64,000 nucleotides of DNA, from positions 310,001-374,000 of the forward strand of contig NZ_VDQT01000002.1 in assembly GCF_007667275.1 (NCBI RefSeq). The letters are read 5' to 3'. Numbering within the stretch: the stretch's first letter is position 1; the number at the start of each line of letters is the position of its first letter. Both the position numbers and the translations under genes were made by a program. Source of the stretch: Stenotrophomonas rhizophila. GTDB lineage: Bacteria; Pseudomonadota; Gammaproteobacteria; Xanthomonadales; Xanthomonadaceae. This document shows positions 1 through 6,509 of the stretch, one piece after another. The notes beneath the pieces are model-generated. The model was not told the DNA's origin, ran no database searches, and saw only the letters and a program-made list of their open reading frames with translations.

Positions 1-301
1 GCTCGCAGGGGGTACGGGTGCGCAGGATCACCTCCCGGCGTTCGGTTTCCACGAACAGGCCCATCTCGCCCACGAACTCGCCCGAGCCGAAGTAGCCCAG
101 GACCAGTTCGCGGTCGTCCTCTTCCTCGGCAATTATGGAGACCGAGCCGCTGATCACGTAGTACAGGGTGCCGGCGGGGTCGCCGGGACGGAAGACATCG
201 GTGCGGGCCGGGTAGCGGCGTCGGTGGCTGTGGGCCAGAAAGCGATCTATGGTGGCGATGTCCAGGGCCAATGGACTCGTGGCAAGGCGCACAGATGACA
301 C
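1..301 (-). CDS. clp: Crp-like global regulator Clp, N-terminal part (cut by window edge)
   Basis: The visible 100 codons encode the cyclic-nucleotide-binding fold of a Crp/Fnr-family regulator, including [18 protein letters not shown] and a [14 protein letters not shown] stretch that match Xanthomonas Clp, the c-di-GMP-responsive regulator of virulence and extracellular enzymes. The helix-turn-helix half lies outside the window. I placed the start at a GTG at 301 because GGGAG sits about 8 bases upstream and no in-frame ATG is available further out. It is divergent from speD, the neighbour seen in Xanthomonadaceae. Assignment as Clp rather than another Crp homologue rests on remembered family sequence. 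Confidence 0.88.
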   Translation of the reverse strand, partial: MSSVRLATSPLALDIATIDRFLAHSHRRRYPARTDVFRPGDPAGTLYYVISGSVSIIAEEEDDRELVLGYFGSGEFVGEMGLFVETERREVILRTRTPCE

Positions 302-472
302 GTTGAGGCGCTCCCTTTGCTCATGAACAATTCACGGCTATGTGCCGCGAGCTTAACGATCAGGGTTGTGAAGGGCAAACCCCAACACACCAACTTGTTT
401 CAATGCAAGTTTCGCCCTCGATCAGTTTGCCCCATAATTGATCCTTTCCCACCACACACAGGATCGACCGCC

Positions 473-1267
473 GTGGTCAAGCCGTTGCCTCGCCTGAGGT
501 TGCAGGGTTTCAACAACCTCACCAAGGCGCTGAGCTTCAACATCTATGACGTGTGTTACGCGCGCACCGAAGAGGAGCGCCAGCGTTACATTGAATACAT
601 CGATGAAGAGTACAACGCCGATAGGCTGACTCAAATCTTGACCGATGTCGCCGAGATCATCGGTGCCAACATCCTCAACGTCGCGCGCCAGGACTACGAT
701 CCGCAGGGCGCTTCGGTGACGATCCTGATCTCCGAAGAGCCGGTGATCGACAAGAAGCTGGCGGGCAAGGAGTTGATCTCCGATGCCGTGGTAGCGCACA
801 TGGACAAGAGCCACATCACTGTCCATACCTACCCCGAGACCCACCCGCAGGAAGGCATCGCGACGTTCCGCGCGGACATCGACGTGGCTACCTGTGGCGT
901 GATTTCGCCGCTGAAGGCGCTGAACTACCTGATCGAGAGCCTGGAATCGGACATCGTGATCATGGACTACCGCGTCCGTGGCTTCACCCGTGACGTGAAG
1001 GGCAAGAAGCACTACATCGATCACAAGATCAACTCGATCCAGAACTTCCTGGCCAAGAACATCAAGTCGCGGTACGAGATGTTCGACGTCAACGTCTACC
1101 AGGAAAACATCTTCCACACGAAGATGCACCTGAAGGACTTCGACCTGGACCAGTACCTGTTCGAGGAGAAGGCCAAGAACATCTCGTTCAAGGAACGCAT
1201 GAAGATCGAAGCGCTGCTCAAGCGCGAGATCGAAGAGCTGTTCCACGGCCGCAACCTGTCCGAGTAA
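473..1267 (+). CDS. speD: S-adenosylmethionine decarboxylase proenzyme (E. coli type)
   Basis: SpeD decarboxylates S-adenosylmethionine to supply aminopropyl groups for spermidine synthesis. The 264-residue product has the length of E. coli SpeD and carries the self-cleavage site Lys112-Ser113 ([12 protein letters not shown]), where Ser becomes the pyruvoyl cofactor, plus the conserved [20 protein letters not shown] block. The open frame runs upstream to 317, but the GTG at 473 is preferred: AGGA lies about 10 bases before it and the product then starts like the family ([16 protein letters not shown]). It is divergent from clp, with about 170 bases between them. Several hairpins follow the stop, before sugE. 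Confidence 0.97.
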   Translation: MVKPLPRLRLQGFNNLTKALSFNIYDVCYARTEEERQRYIEYIDEEYNADRLTQILTDVAEIIGANILNVARQDYDPQGASVTILISEEPVIDKKLAGKELISDAVVAHMDKSHITVHTYPETHPQEGIATFRADIDVATCGVISPLKALNYLIESLESDIVIMDYRVRGFTRDVKGKKHYIDHKINSIQNFLAKNIKSRYEMFDVNVYQENIFHTKMHLKDFDLDQYLFEEKAKNISFKERMKIEALLKREIEELFHGRNLSE

Positions 1268-1280
1268 GACCACGCGGAAT

Positions 1281-1420
1281 CGTCCGGGCCCCGGCCCGGA
1301 CGACGCTGCACCAGGCGGGACGTCCCGCCCTGTGGAACATCTGTTTTGCGCAGAATCATTGTTCCACGGCATGCTACCGATGACGGTCCGGTGTGAAGAC
1401 ACCGGGCCGTTTTGCTTTTG
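1281..1420 (+). promoter_or_regulatory. Series of hairpins ending in a terminator, directly before sugE
   Basis: Four inverted repeats are stacked between the speD stop and the sugE ribosome site: CGTCCGGGCC/GGCCCGGACG (1281-1302), the perfect palindrome GGCGGGACGTCCCGCC (1314-1329), GTGGAACA/TGTTCCAC with 20 bases between (1332-1367), and an 11-pair stem with a GAAG loop (1384-1409) followed by TTTTGCTTTTG. The last looks like an intrinsic terminator and ends two bases before the AGGAGG of sugE. This could end speD transcription, or it could be a leader that controls sugE. It does not match the guanidine riboswitch consensus I know. Confidence 0.55.
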
Positions 1421-1436
1421 TTTAGGAGGCACCCCC

Positions 1437-1754
1437 ATGCCCTGGATCTACCTGCTGCTCGCCGGCATCTTCGAAATCGGCTTCGCGATCGGAATGAAAT
1501 ACTCGGACGGCTTCAGTAAGCCGCTACCCACCCTCGCCACGGTTGGGGCGGCATTGGTAAGCCTGTATCTGATGAGCCAGGCGATGAAATCGATCCCGGT
1601 GGGCACCGCCTACGCGATCTGGACCGGCATCGGTGCGCTGGGCGTGGCCACGCTGGGGATCTTCCTGTTCGGCGACAGCGCCTCGGCGCCGCGGCTGGCC
1701 TGCATCGGCCTGATCGTGGCCGGTGTGATCGGGCTCAAATTGGTCTCCGGTTGA
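1437..1754 (+). CDS. sugE: SMR-family small multidrug/guanidinium exporter SugE (Gdx)
   Basis: This 105-residue protein has the four transmembrane helices and length of the small multidrug resistance family. The essential glutamate of helix 1 is in GIFEIGFAIGMKYS, and the WTGIGALGVATLGIFLFGD segment is typical of the SugE/Gdx branch, which exports guanidinium or quaternary ammonium compounds in exchange for protons. The start at 1437 has a strong AGGAGG 9 bases upstream. It probably acts as an antiparallel homodimer, since no partner SMR gene is adjacent. A terminator-like hairpin just upstream of its ribosome site suggests transcription may be controlled by a leader. Confidence 0.9.
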   Translation: MPWIYLLLAGIFEIGFAIGMKYSDGFSKPLPTLATVGAALVSLYLMSQAMKSIPVGTAYAIWTGIGALGVATLGIFLFGDSASAPRLACIGLIVAGVIGLKLVSG

Positions 1755-1757
1755 TCC

Positions 1758-1830
1758 GGTAGCGCCGGCCGTTGGCCGGCCCTCCTGGACGTTGACGGAT
1801 TGCATCGGCCGGCCAACGGCCGGCGCTACC
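1758..1830. repeat. Inverted pair of GTAG-type REP palindromes
   Basis: Two 23-base arms, one starting GGTAGCGCCGGCCGTTGG and the other its reverse complement, flank a 27-base spacer. Each arm is itself a hairpin. This is the form of the Stenotrophomonas GTAG (SMAG) REP elements. It lies between the convergent genes sugE and coq7 and could serve as a bidirectional terminator or mRNA-stabilising structure. Confidence 0.85.
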
Positions 1831-1838
1831 CGTGCCTG

Positions 1839-2483
1839 TTATAGCCGGTACGCGATGGTCTTCATGGCGTTGGACGCCAAGGCCATCACGCCCGGGATCG
1901 GGAATGGCAGCTTCCGCGCGCCGGCATGCTCGGCATGGTCGGCATGGCGCGCCTCGTCGATCTTCATCACCTTGAGGATCTCGCGGCTGCGCTGGTCGAC
2001 CGGGGGCAGGGTGTCCAGGTGTTCGTCCAGATGGGCTTCCACCTGGCGCTCGGTTTCCACCACGAAGCCCAGGTTCCAGCCATCCCCGCGCAGCCCGGCC
2101 AGCGTGCCGATGGTGTAGCTGCCGGCGTACCAGATCGGGTTGAACAGGCTGGGTCGGCTGTCCAGTTCGCGCAGGCGCTGGGCGCACCAGGCCAGGTGAT
2201 CGGTTTCTTCCTGGGCCGCTTCCAGCAGGTGGGCACGGGTTCCGGGCTCCCGGGCCACTGCGGCCTGGCCGAAGTACAGGCCCTGCGCGCAGACTTCGCC
2301 GACATGGTTGATCCGCATCAGCCCGGCCGCATGGCGGCGGGCAGGCGTGGGCATGGGCACGTCCGGGGTCGCCGCGGCCGGGTAGGGGCGGCTTGCCGGC
2401 GGGTTCCCGAACACCGTGTCCAGCGCACGCTGGGCCTCGGTCAGCAGGTGGTCGAGCGGGGTGATCTGGCGGAGCGCGGTCAT
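1839..2483 (-). CDS. coq7: 3-demethoxyubiquinol 3-hydroxylase (diiron)
   Basis: Coq7 performs the last ring hydroxylation of ubiquinone synthesis at the membrane. The 214-residue product carries the diiron ligands of the family: [15 protein letters not shown] with its Glu, EETDHLAW (ExxH), the [14 protein letters not shown] helix and [13 protein letters not shown] (ExxH) near the C-terminus. The start at 2483 gives [14 protein letters not shown], matching the Xanthomonas homologues; no strong ribosome site is visible. The frame stays open upstream but that part overlaps the rplM promoter and is not needed. It converges on sugE with a REP pair between. Confidence 0.94.
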   Translation of the reverse strand: MTALRQITPLDHLLTEAQRALDTVFGNPPASRPYPAAATPDVPMPTPARRHAAGLMRINHVGEVCAQGLYFGQAAVAREPGTRAHLLEAAQEETDHLAWCAQRLRELDSRPSLFNPIWYAGSYTIGTLAGLRGDGWNLGFVVETERQVEAHLDEHLDTLPPVDQRSREILKVMKIDEARHADHAEHAGARKLPFPIPGVMALASNAMKTIAYRL

Positions 2484-2560
2484 GCGGTTGGGCGTTGCAG
2501 CGGGGGAGGACTCGATTCTGGCCCCCCGGGGGCGCCCTGCCAACCCGCAACGGGGGCGAT

Positions 2561-2589
2561 TTGCATGTGCGGGGGTTGGCCGGTACAAT
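2561..2589 (+). promoter_or_regulatory. Sigma-70-type promoter of rplM-rpsI
   Basis: TTGCAT at 2561-2566 and TACAAT at 2584-2589 are separated by 17 bases, a good vegetative promoter. It predicts a leader of roughly 70 bases before the rplM start, which could host the known L13-mediated feedback control of this operon; that control is inferred from E. coli. Confidence 0.75.
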
Positions 2590-2665
2590 CCCGCCTCTTC
2601 ACAACGCGTGGCAGAGTTCCGGCCGTTCCATGGCCGCAATGAGCCCGACCTACCTGAGTTCTTTC

Positions 2666-3094
2666 ATGAGCACTTTCACTGCAAAGTCCGAGACCGTCCA
2701 GCGCGACTGGTATCTCGTCGACGCTTCCGGCAAGACGCTGGGCCGTCTGTCCACCGAGCTGGCCCGCCGTCTGCGCGGCAAGCACAAGCCGGTCTACACC
2801 CCCCACGTTGATACCGGTGATTACCTGGTTGTCATCAATGCAGAAAAGATTGCCGTCACCGGCAAGAAGCTGCAGGACAAGCTGTACCACCGCTTCACTG
2901 GCTACATCGGCAACCTGAAGACCGAAACCCTGGCCCAGGCGCTCGAGCGCCACCCGGAACGCGTCATCGAAACCGCCGTCAAGGGCATGCTGCCGAAGGG
3001 CCCGCTGGGCCGCGCCATGTACCGCAAGCTCAAGGTGTACTCGGGTTCCGAGCACCCGCACGCCGCTCAGCAGCCCCAGGTTCTGGATATCTAA
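2666..3094 (+). CDS. rplM: 50S ribosomal protein L13
   Basis: L13 is an early-assembly protein of the large ribosomal subunit. The product is 142 residues, the same as E. coli L13, with typical blocks [18 protein letters not shown], the [20 protein letters not shown] core and the [20 protein letters not shown] segment. The frame extends upstream to 2495 but that stretch overlaps the promoter; the ATG at 2666 ([16 protein letters not shown]) fits the family. The ribosome site is weak (TGAG). Two bases separate its stop from rpsI, the standard rplM-rpsI operon. Confidence 0.98.
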   Translation: MSTFTAKSETVQRDWYLVDASGKTLGRLSTELARRLRGKHKPVYTPHVDTGDYLVVINAEKIAVTGKKLQDKLYHRFTGYIGNLKTETLAQALERHPERVIETAVKGMLPKGPLGRAMYRKLKVYSGSEHPHAAQQPQVLDI

Positions 3095-3096
3095 TC

Positions 3097-3489
3097 ATGG
3101 CTATCACTCAAAACTACGGCACCGGTCGCCGCAAGTCCTCCACCGCCCGCGTGTTCCTGCGCAAGGGCGCCGGCAACATCACCGTCAATGGCCGTCCGCT
3201 GGACGAGTTCTTTGGTCGTGAAACCGCACGCATGATCGTGCGTCAGCCGCTGGAACTGACCAAGAACACCGAATCGTTCGACATCATGGTCACCGCCGCT
3301 GGCGGCGGCACCACCGGCCAGGCCGGTGCGATCCGCCTGGGCATCGCCCGCGCGCTGGTCGAGTACGACGAAACCCTGAAGTCCGAGCTGCGCAAGGCTG
3401 GCTTCATGACCCGTGACGCCCGTGAAGTCGAGCGTAAAAAGGTCGGCCTGCACAAGGCACGTCGCGCCACCCAGTTCTCCAAGCGCTGA
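3097..3489 (+). CDS. rpsI: 30S ribosomal protein S9
   Basis: S9 is a small-subunit protein whose C-terminal tail reaches the P-site tRNA. The 130-residue length equals E. coli S9. [14 protein letters not shown] near the N-terminus, [19 protein letters not shown] in the middle and the basic tail ending FSKR are diagnostic. It starts two bases after the rplM stop and is followed by a strong terminator, closing the two-gene operon. Confidence 0.98.
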   Translation: MAITQNYGTGRRKSSTARVFLRKGAGNITVNGRPLDEFFGRETARMIVRQPLELTKNTESFDIMVTAAGGGTTGQAGAIRLGIARALVEYDETLKSELRKAGFMTRDAREVERKKVGLHKARRATQFSKR

Positions 3490-3538
3490 TCCATCGCGCC
3501 TGGCGTGGGATCCTCCGGGATCCCGCTGGGAGGAAAGC

Positions 3539-3564
3539 AAAAGCCCGGCTTCGGCCGGGCTTTT
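3539..3564 (+). terminator. Intrinsic terminator after rpsI
   Basis: AAAAGCCCGGC, a TTCG loop and GCCGGGCTTTT form a perfect 11-pair hairpin with A and T tracts on both sides, so it can act in both directions (rpsI from the left, rppH from the right). A second hairpin GGGATC/GATCCC lies at about 3507-3524. Confidence 0.92.
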
Positions 3565-3589
3565 GTCGTTCAGGGATCCGCAGCGCGGC

Positions 3590-4225
3590 TCAGACCGCGC
3601 CCGGTTCGCCCTTGGCCTTGCTGCGTGGCCAGTAGCCGCCGCCCCGCTTGGGCGCCGGTGCGCGCTTGCGCGGGCGGTCGTGCCCCGCTGCATTGCCGGG
3701 CATCCACGCTTCCTGCGCCGACCGGGGCATCGAGTCCACGCCGCTGCCGGCCACGCCCCGCGCCAACGGGGCCAGGTGGCGCAATGCCCGCGCGTACACG
3801 CCGCGCTTGAACATCACCACATGTTCCACCGGGTACCAGAAGTCGACCCAGCGCCACTGGTCGAACTCGGGGCTGTCGGTATGGTCCAGTTTCACGTGCG
3901 ATTCGTCGCCGGCAAGGCGCAGCAGGAACCACACCTGCTTCTGGCCGATGCAGACCTGCTTCTCATTGCGGCGGACAGCCCGGGCCGGCAGGCGATAGCG
4001 CAGCCAGCCCGGCGTCGCGCCAAGCACTTCCACGTGCTCGGGCAACAGGCCGGTTTCTTCATGCAACTCGCGATACATGGCTTCGACAGGCGTCTCGTCG
4101 GTATTCATGCCGCCCTGCGGGAACTGCCAGCCATCCCGGCGCACGCGTCGTGCCCAGAACACCTGCCCGTCCTGCCGCATCAGCACGATGCCGACGTTCG
4201 GTCGATAGCCGTCCGGATCGATCAC
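3590..4225 (-). CDS. rppH: RNA 5'-pyrophosphohydrolase (Nudix)
   Basis: RppH removes pyrophosphate from triphosphorylated mRNA 5' ends and so triggers decay. The product starts [15 protein letters not shown], has the Nudix box [20 protein letters not shown] and the RppH-typical [20 protein letters not shown] chose the GTG at 4225 because TAGGAG lies about 9 bases before it and the protein then begins like its relatives; an upstream start would add 14 unconserved residues. At 211 residues it is longer than E. coli RppH (176) because of a C-terminal Arg/Pro/Gly-rich tail, probably disordered. It converges on rpsI. Confidence 0.95.
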   Translation of the reverse strand: MIDPDGYRPNVGIVLMRQDGQVFWARRVRRDGWQFPQGGMNTDETPVEAMYRELHEETGLLPEHVEVLGATPGWLRYRLPARAVRRNEKQVCIGQKQVWFLLRLAGDESHVKLDHTDSPEFDQWRWVDFWYPVEHVVMFKRGVYARALRHLAPLARGVAGSGVDSMPRSAQEAWMPGNAAGHDRPRKRAPAPKRGGGYWPRSKAKGEPGAV

Positions 4226-4302
4226 GATGCGGACTCCTAGAAAATCTACTGTCCGGGACTGTGACACGCCCGCTGCCCACTCACAAGCGTGATGAAAAAG
4301 TG

Positions 4303-4331
4303 TTGACAGATTCCGTTTACATGTCCAGAAT
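4303..4331 (+). promoter_or_regulatory. Promoter of the tRNA-Met/tRNA-Gln unit
   Basis: A perfect -35 TTGACA (4303-4308) is followed after 17 bases by CAGAAT (4326-4331). The first tRNA begins 14 bases later. It is the only clear promoter upstream of the two tRNA genes. Confidence 0.75.
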
Positions 4332-4344
4332 TGCCGGCTCCCTA

Positions 4345-4421
4345 GGCTATGTAGCTCAGCCGGTTAGAGCACAGCACTCATAATGCTGGGGTCGGTGGTT
4401 CGAGTCCACCCATAGCCACCA
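4345..4421 (+). tRNA. tRNA-Met (CAT), elongator type
   Basis: A 77-base cloverleaf with acceptor stem GGCTATG/CATAGCC, D arm, anticodon loop CTCATAA with anticodon CAT, TTCGAGT T-loop and encoded CCA. The sequence follows the elongator methionine tRNA pattern (GTAGCTCAG, GGTTAGAGCACA, TCATAATG) rather than initiator or the lysidine-modified Ile tRNA, although the CAT anticodon alone does not exclude the latter. Confidence 0.95.
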
Positions 4422-4470
4422 AGTCCGCTTGGTTTTGTAGGGAAAAAGTGCAATAATCGCACGCAGATAT

Positions 4471-4545
4471 TGCCCCGTCGCCAAGCGGTAAGGCACCTGA
4501 CTCTGACTCAGGCATTCGGTGGTTCGAATCCATCCGGGGCAGCCA
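4471..4545 (+). tRNA. tRNA-Gln (CTG)
   Basis: A 75-base cloverleaf: acceptor stem TGCCCCG/CGGGGCA, anticodon stem CCTGA/TCAGG around loop CTCTGAC giving anticodon CTG, TTCGAAT T-loop and encoded CCA. It lies 49 bases after tRNA-Met with no promoter between, so both are probably processed from one transcript. Confidence 0.95.
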
Positions 4546-4552
4546 AACACGA

Positions 4553-4585
4553 AAGAGACCGATCGAAAGATCGGTCTCTTTTTTT
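4553..4585 (+). terminator. Intrinsic terminator after the tRNA pair
   Basis: GAGACCGATC, a GAAA loop and GATCGGTCTC form a 10-pair stem followed directly by a run of T, eight bases after the tRNA-Gln CCA end. Confidence 0.95.
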
Positions 4586-4638
4586 GTGTCCCGGGCCGGC
4601 CGATGCGCACGACCTGAACGGGTCCGCTGAACCGTATC

Positions 4639-4688
4639 GAGAATGATTCAGTTACGAAATTGACAACCATTCTCGTTTCGATTGGAAT
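4639..4688 (+). promoter_or_regulatory. bfd promoter with overlapping Fur-box-like sequence
   Basis: TTGACA (4660-4665) and TGGAAT (4683-4688) are 17 bases apart. GAGAATGATTC (4639-4649) and CATTCTC (4668-4674) resemble Fur half-sites and together form an inverted repeat bracketing the -35. Iron-repressed control of bfd is known in other bacteria; here it is inferred from the motif only. Confidence 0.6.
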
Positions 4689-4727
4689 AGCCGCAGGCCG
4701 ATCCGCGCCTGCCTGCCGAGTCCGCAC

Positions 4728-4937
4728 GTGTACGTCTGCATCTGCAACGGGGTTACCGACCACCAGATCCGCGAAGCCGCCCAGAGCGGTGTCGCCAGCG
4801 TCTCCGAGCTGACCATGCGCACCGGTTGCGGTGCCACCTGCGGGTCCTGCCTGGACATGGCGGCCGACCTGCTGGCCAAGGCCCGCAACACCCACGACCT
4901 GCCGCTGCCGGTGCTGGGGTTGGCCCAGGTCGCCTGA
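4728..4937 (+). CDS. bfd: Bacterioferritin-associated ferredoxin
   Basis: Bfd is a small [2Fe-2S] protein that docks on bacterioferritin and reduces its core to mobilise iron. The 69-residue product has cysteines at 4, 6, 38 and 41, exactly the CxC-x31-CxxC spacing of E. coli Bfd (CIC near the start, CGATCGSC later). The start is a GTG at 4728. A Fur-box-like element overlaps its promoter. The usual partner bfr is 1.1 kb downstream, separated by an inverted gene of unknown function. Confidence 0.95.
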   Translation: MYVCICNGVTDHQIREAAQSGVASVSELTMRTGCGATCGSCLDMAADLLAKARNTHDLPLPVLGLAQVA

Positions 4938-4941
4938 GGTT

Positions 4942-5895
4942 CTACCGCATGTACAGGCGTTCGAAGGTGGACGGAAGGTCCGCCAGCTCACGCTGCAGGT
5001 AATCCACGCGGCCTATTGATTCCAGCCAGGCCAGGAACACTTCGTCGGTAACGCACGTGCGAACCTCGTCGAGCAGGTGCGTACGGACCTGCTGTGGGAG
5101 CCAGTCGGCGATGGGGATGGTCTCGCCGCTTTCGGTTGTGGTCGAGGGTCGCAGGAGATGTGACCAGCCCCACGTGATCGCCGGGTAGCCATCAAATTGC
5201 AGTTCAGACGGAGCGCGCTTCAGGCCGGTAAGCAGGTCGTGGGCGCCGATCAGCCACACGATCATCTGTGCCCGCCAATGCGGCGACTCGATGGCCAGTA
5301 CGGAGCGGAACCAGCCCCTCACCTGCGATGGTGGAAGATACTTCGCGCACAGCAACAGGCATGCGCTGAGGTCGCCGCTGGCGTCCCACCACCGCCACAC
5401 CTGGTTCGGGTTCCGATTCGAGCGATGCAGCAGCTGCCCGAGCACGATGTCCCCCTGCTGCCAACAGCTCGGTTCCATCAGGACGCGCCCCAGGGTCGCA
5501 AGGACATCCTGCTGGAAGCCCGGATACACGGAGTCCTTGGTGCCGTTGGGGTAGTGCGCCATGAACCCGGTGACCAGAAGCTCTGTCAGTGTCTCGCCCA
5601 CCCACTCGCGGTCATCGGGCACGCGCTGTGCAAGCAGGTAGTGGAACCAGTCGCGCCACTCCTGCCGCTGGCCGAACGACACGACGCCCGACGCGATTTC
5701 TGCGAGCGGCGCCAGGATGTCGCGGGCCGGCAGTGCATTCAGGTCGCCCATCAGCTCAGGGAAGTGGCGTCGATCATCTCCCATGAACCAGGCCTCGCCC
5801 ATGGGAGTCTTCGGCATGCGGCAATGGTCACGCAGCCGAGCGAGCGCCGCAGGGTCGATCCCTGTCCCCGGTCGCCACACATATCCTAGGTTCAT
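4942..5895 (-). CDS. Unrecognised 317-residue protein lying between bfd and bfr
   Basis: I do not recognise a family. The product is soluble-looking, with no signal peptide or membrane helix, and unusually rich in tryptophan (WRPG, WFMGDD, WRDWFHYLL, WRWWDASGD, WGWSHLL, WLESIG). Alpha-helical repeats are possible but not clear. The start at 5895 has GGAAGG just upstream. It is opposite in direction to bfd and bfr, ends 4 bases from the bfd stop, and so separates two genes that are normally adjacent. Base use looks slightly less GC-biased than its neighbours, which would fit a late insertion, though I have not measured it. Confidence 0.75.
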   Translation of the reverse strand: MNLGYVWRPGTGIDPAALARLRDHCRMPKTPMGEAWFMGDDRRHFPELMGDLNALPARDILAPLAEIASGVVSFGQRQEWRDWFHYLLAQRVPDDREWVGETLTELLVTGFMAHYPNGTKDSVYPGFQQDVLATLGRVLMEPSCWQQGDIVLGQLLHRSNRNPNQVWRWWDASGDLSACLLLCAKYLPPSQVRGWFRSVLAIESPHWRAQMIVWLIGAHDLLTGLKRAPSELQFDGYPAITWGWSHLLRPSTTTESGETIPIADWLPQQVRTHLLDEVRTCVTDEVFLAWLESIGRVDYLQRELADLPSTFERLYMR

Positions 5896-6037
5896 GCGCC
5901 TTCCATCCGATGGATTTCACGTTGCCTGAATGAAACGACTTCTGGCGGGATTGCGCAACTAAGGTTGATTCGCGTTCCTTCATCGGTCAGCGCAACGCGC
6001 TACAGTGCCGGCGTTTTCACGCTGCAGGAGCAGGGTC

Positions 6038-6508
6038 ATGAAAGGCGACGCCAAGGTCATCGAATTCCTCAACAAGGTCCTCTACAACGAGCTGACCGCG
6101 ATCAACCAGTACTTCCTGCACGCCAAGATGCTGAAGAACTGGGGTCTGAAGGAACTGGCCGACCACGAGTACAAAGAATCGATCGAGGAGATGAAGCACG
6201 CCGACGTGCTCTCCGATCGCATCCTGTTCCTTGAAGGGCTGCCGAACTTCCAGGCGCTCGGCAAGCTGCGCATCGGCGAAAACCCCACCGAGATCCTGCA
6301 GTGCGACCTGGCGCTGGAACGCGAGGGCACCGTGACGCTGCGCGACGCGGTGGCCTACGCCGATTCGATTGGCGATTACGTCAGCCGCCAGCTGTTCGTG
6401 AAGATCCTCGACAACGAGGAAGAGCATATCGACTGGCTGGAAACCCAGCTCGACCTGATCGAACGCATCGGCGAGCCGAACTACCTGCTCACCAAGCTGG
6501 AAGACTGA
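6038..6508 (+). CDS. bfr: Bacterioferritin
   Basis: Bfr forms a 24-subunit haem-containing shell that oxidises and stores iron. In the 156-residue product all ferroxidase ligands are at the E. coli positions (Glu18, Glu51, His54, Glu94, Glu127, His130) and the haem ligand Met52 is present, so it is a catalytic haem-binding subunit. The start at 6038 has AGGAG upstream; the frame opens earlier but without support. The stop is one base from the end of the convergent kinase gene, with no terminator visible between them. Confidence 0.97.
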   Translation: MKGDAKVIEFLNKVLYNELTAINQYFLHAKMLKNWGLKELADHEYKESIEEMKHADVLSDRILFLEGLPNFQALGKLRIGENPTEILQCDLALEREGTVTLRDAVAYADSIGDYVSRQLFVKILDNEEEHIDWLETQLDLIERIGEPNYLLTKLED

Positions 6509-6509
6509 G

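Noticed and set aside
1314-1329. Guanidine-II (mini-ykkC) riboswitch hairpin
   Set aside because: The loop is ACGT rather than ACGR and I find no second matching hairpin at the right distance; guanidine-I and -III consensus blocks are also missing.
4345-4421. Initiator tRNA-Met or lysidine-type tRNA-Ile
   Set aside because: The acceptor stem pairs at position 1 and the arms follow the elongator methionine pattern rather than the Ile2 pattern.
4356-4991. 211-codon frame on the minus strand
   Set aside because: It runs across both tRNA genes, the terminator and bfd, and has no recognisable protein.
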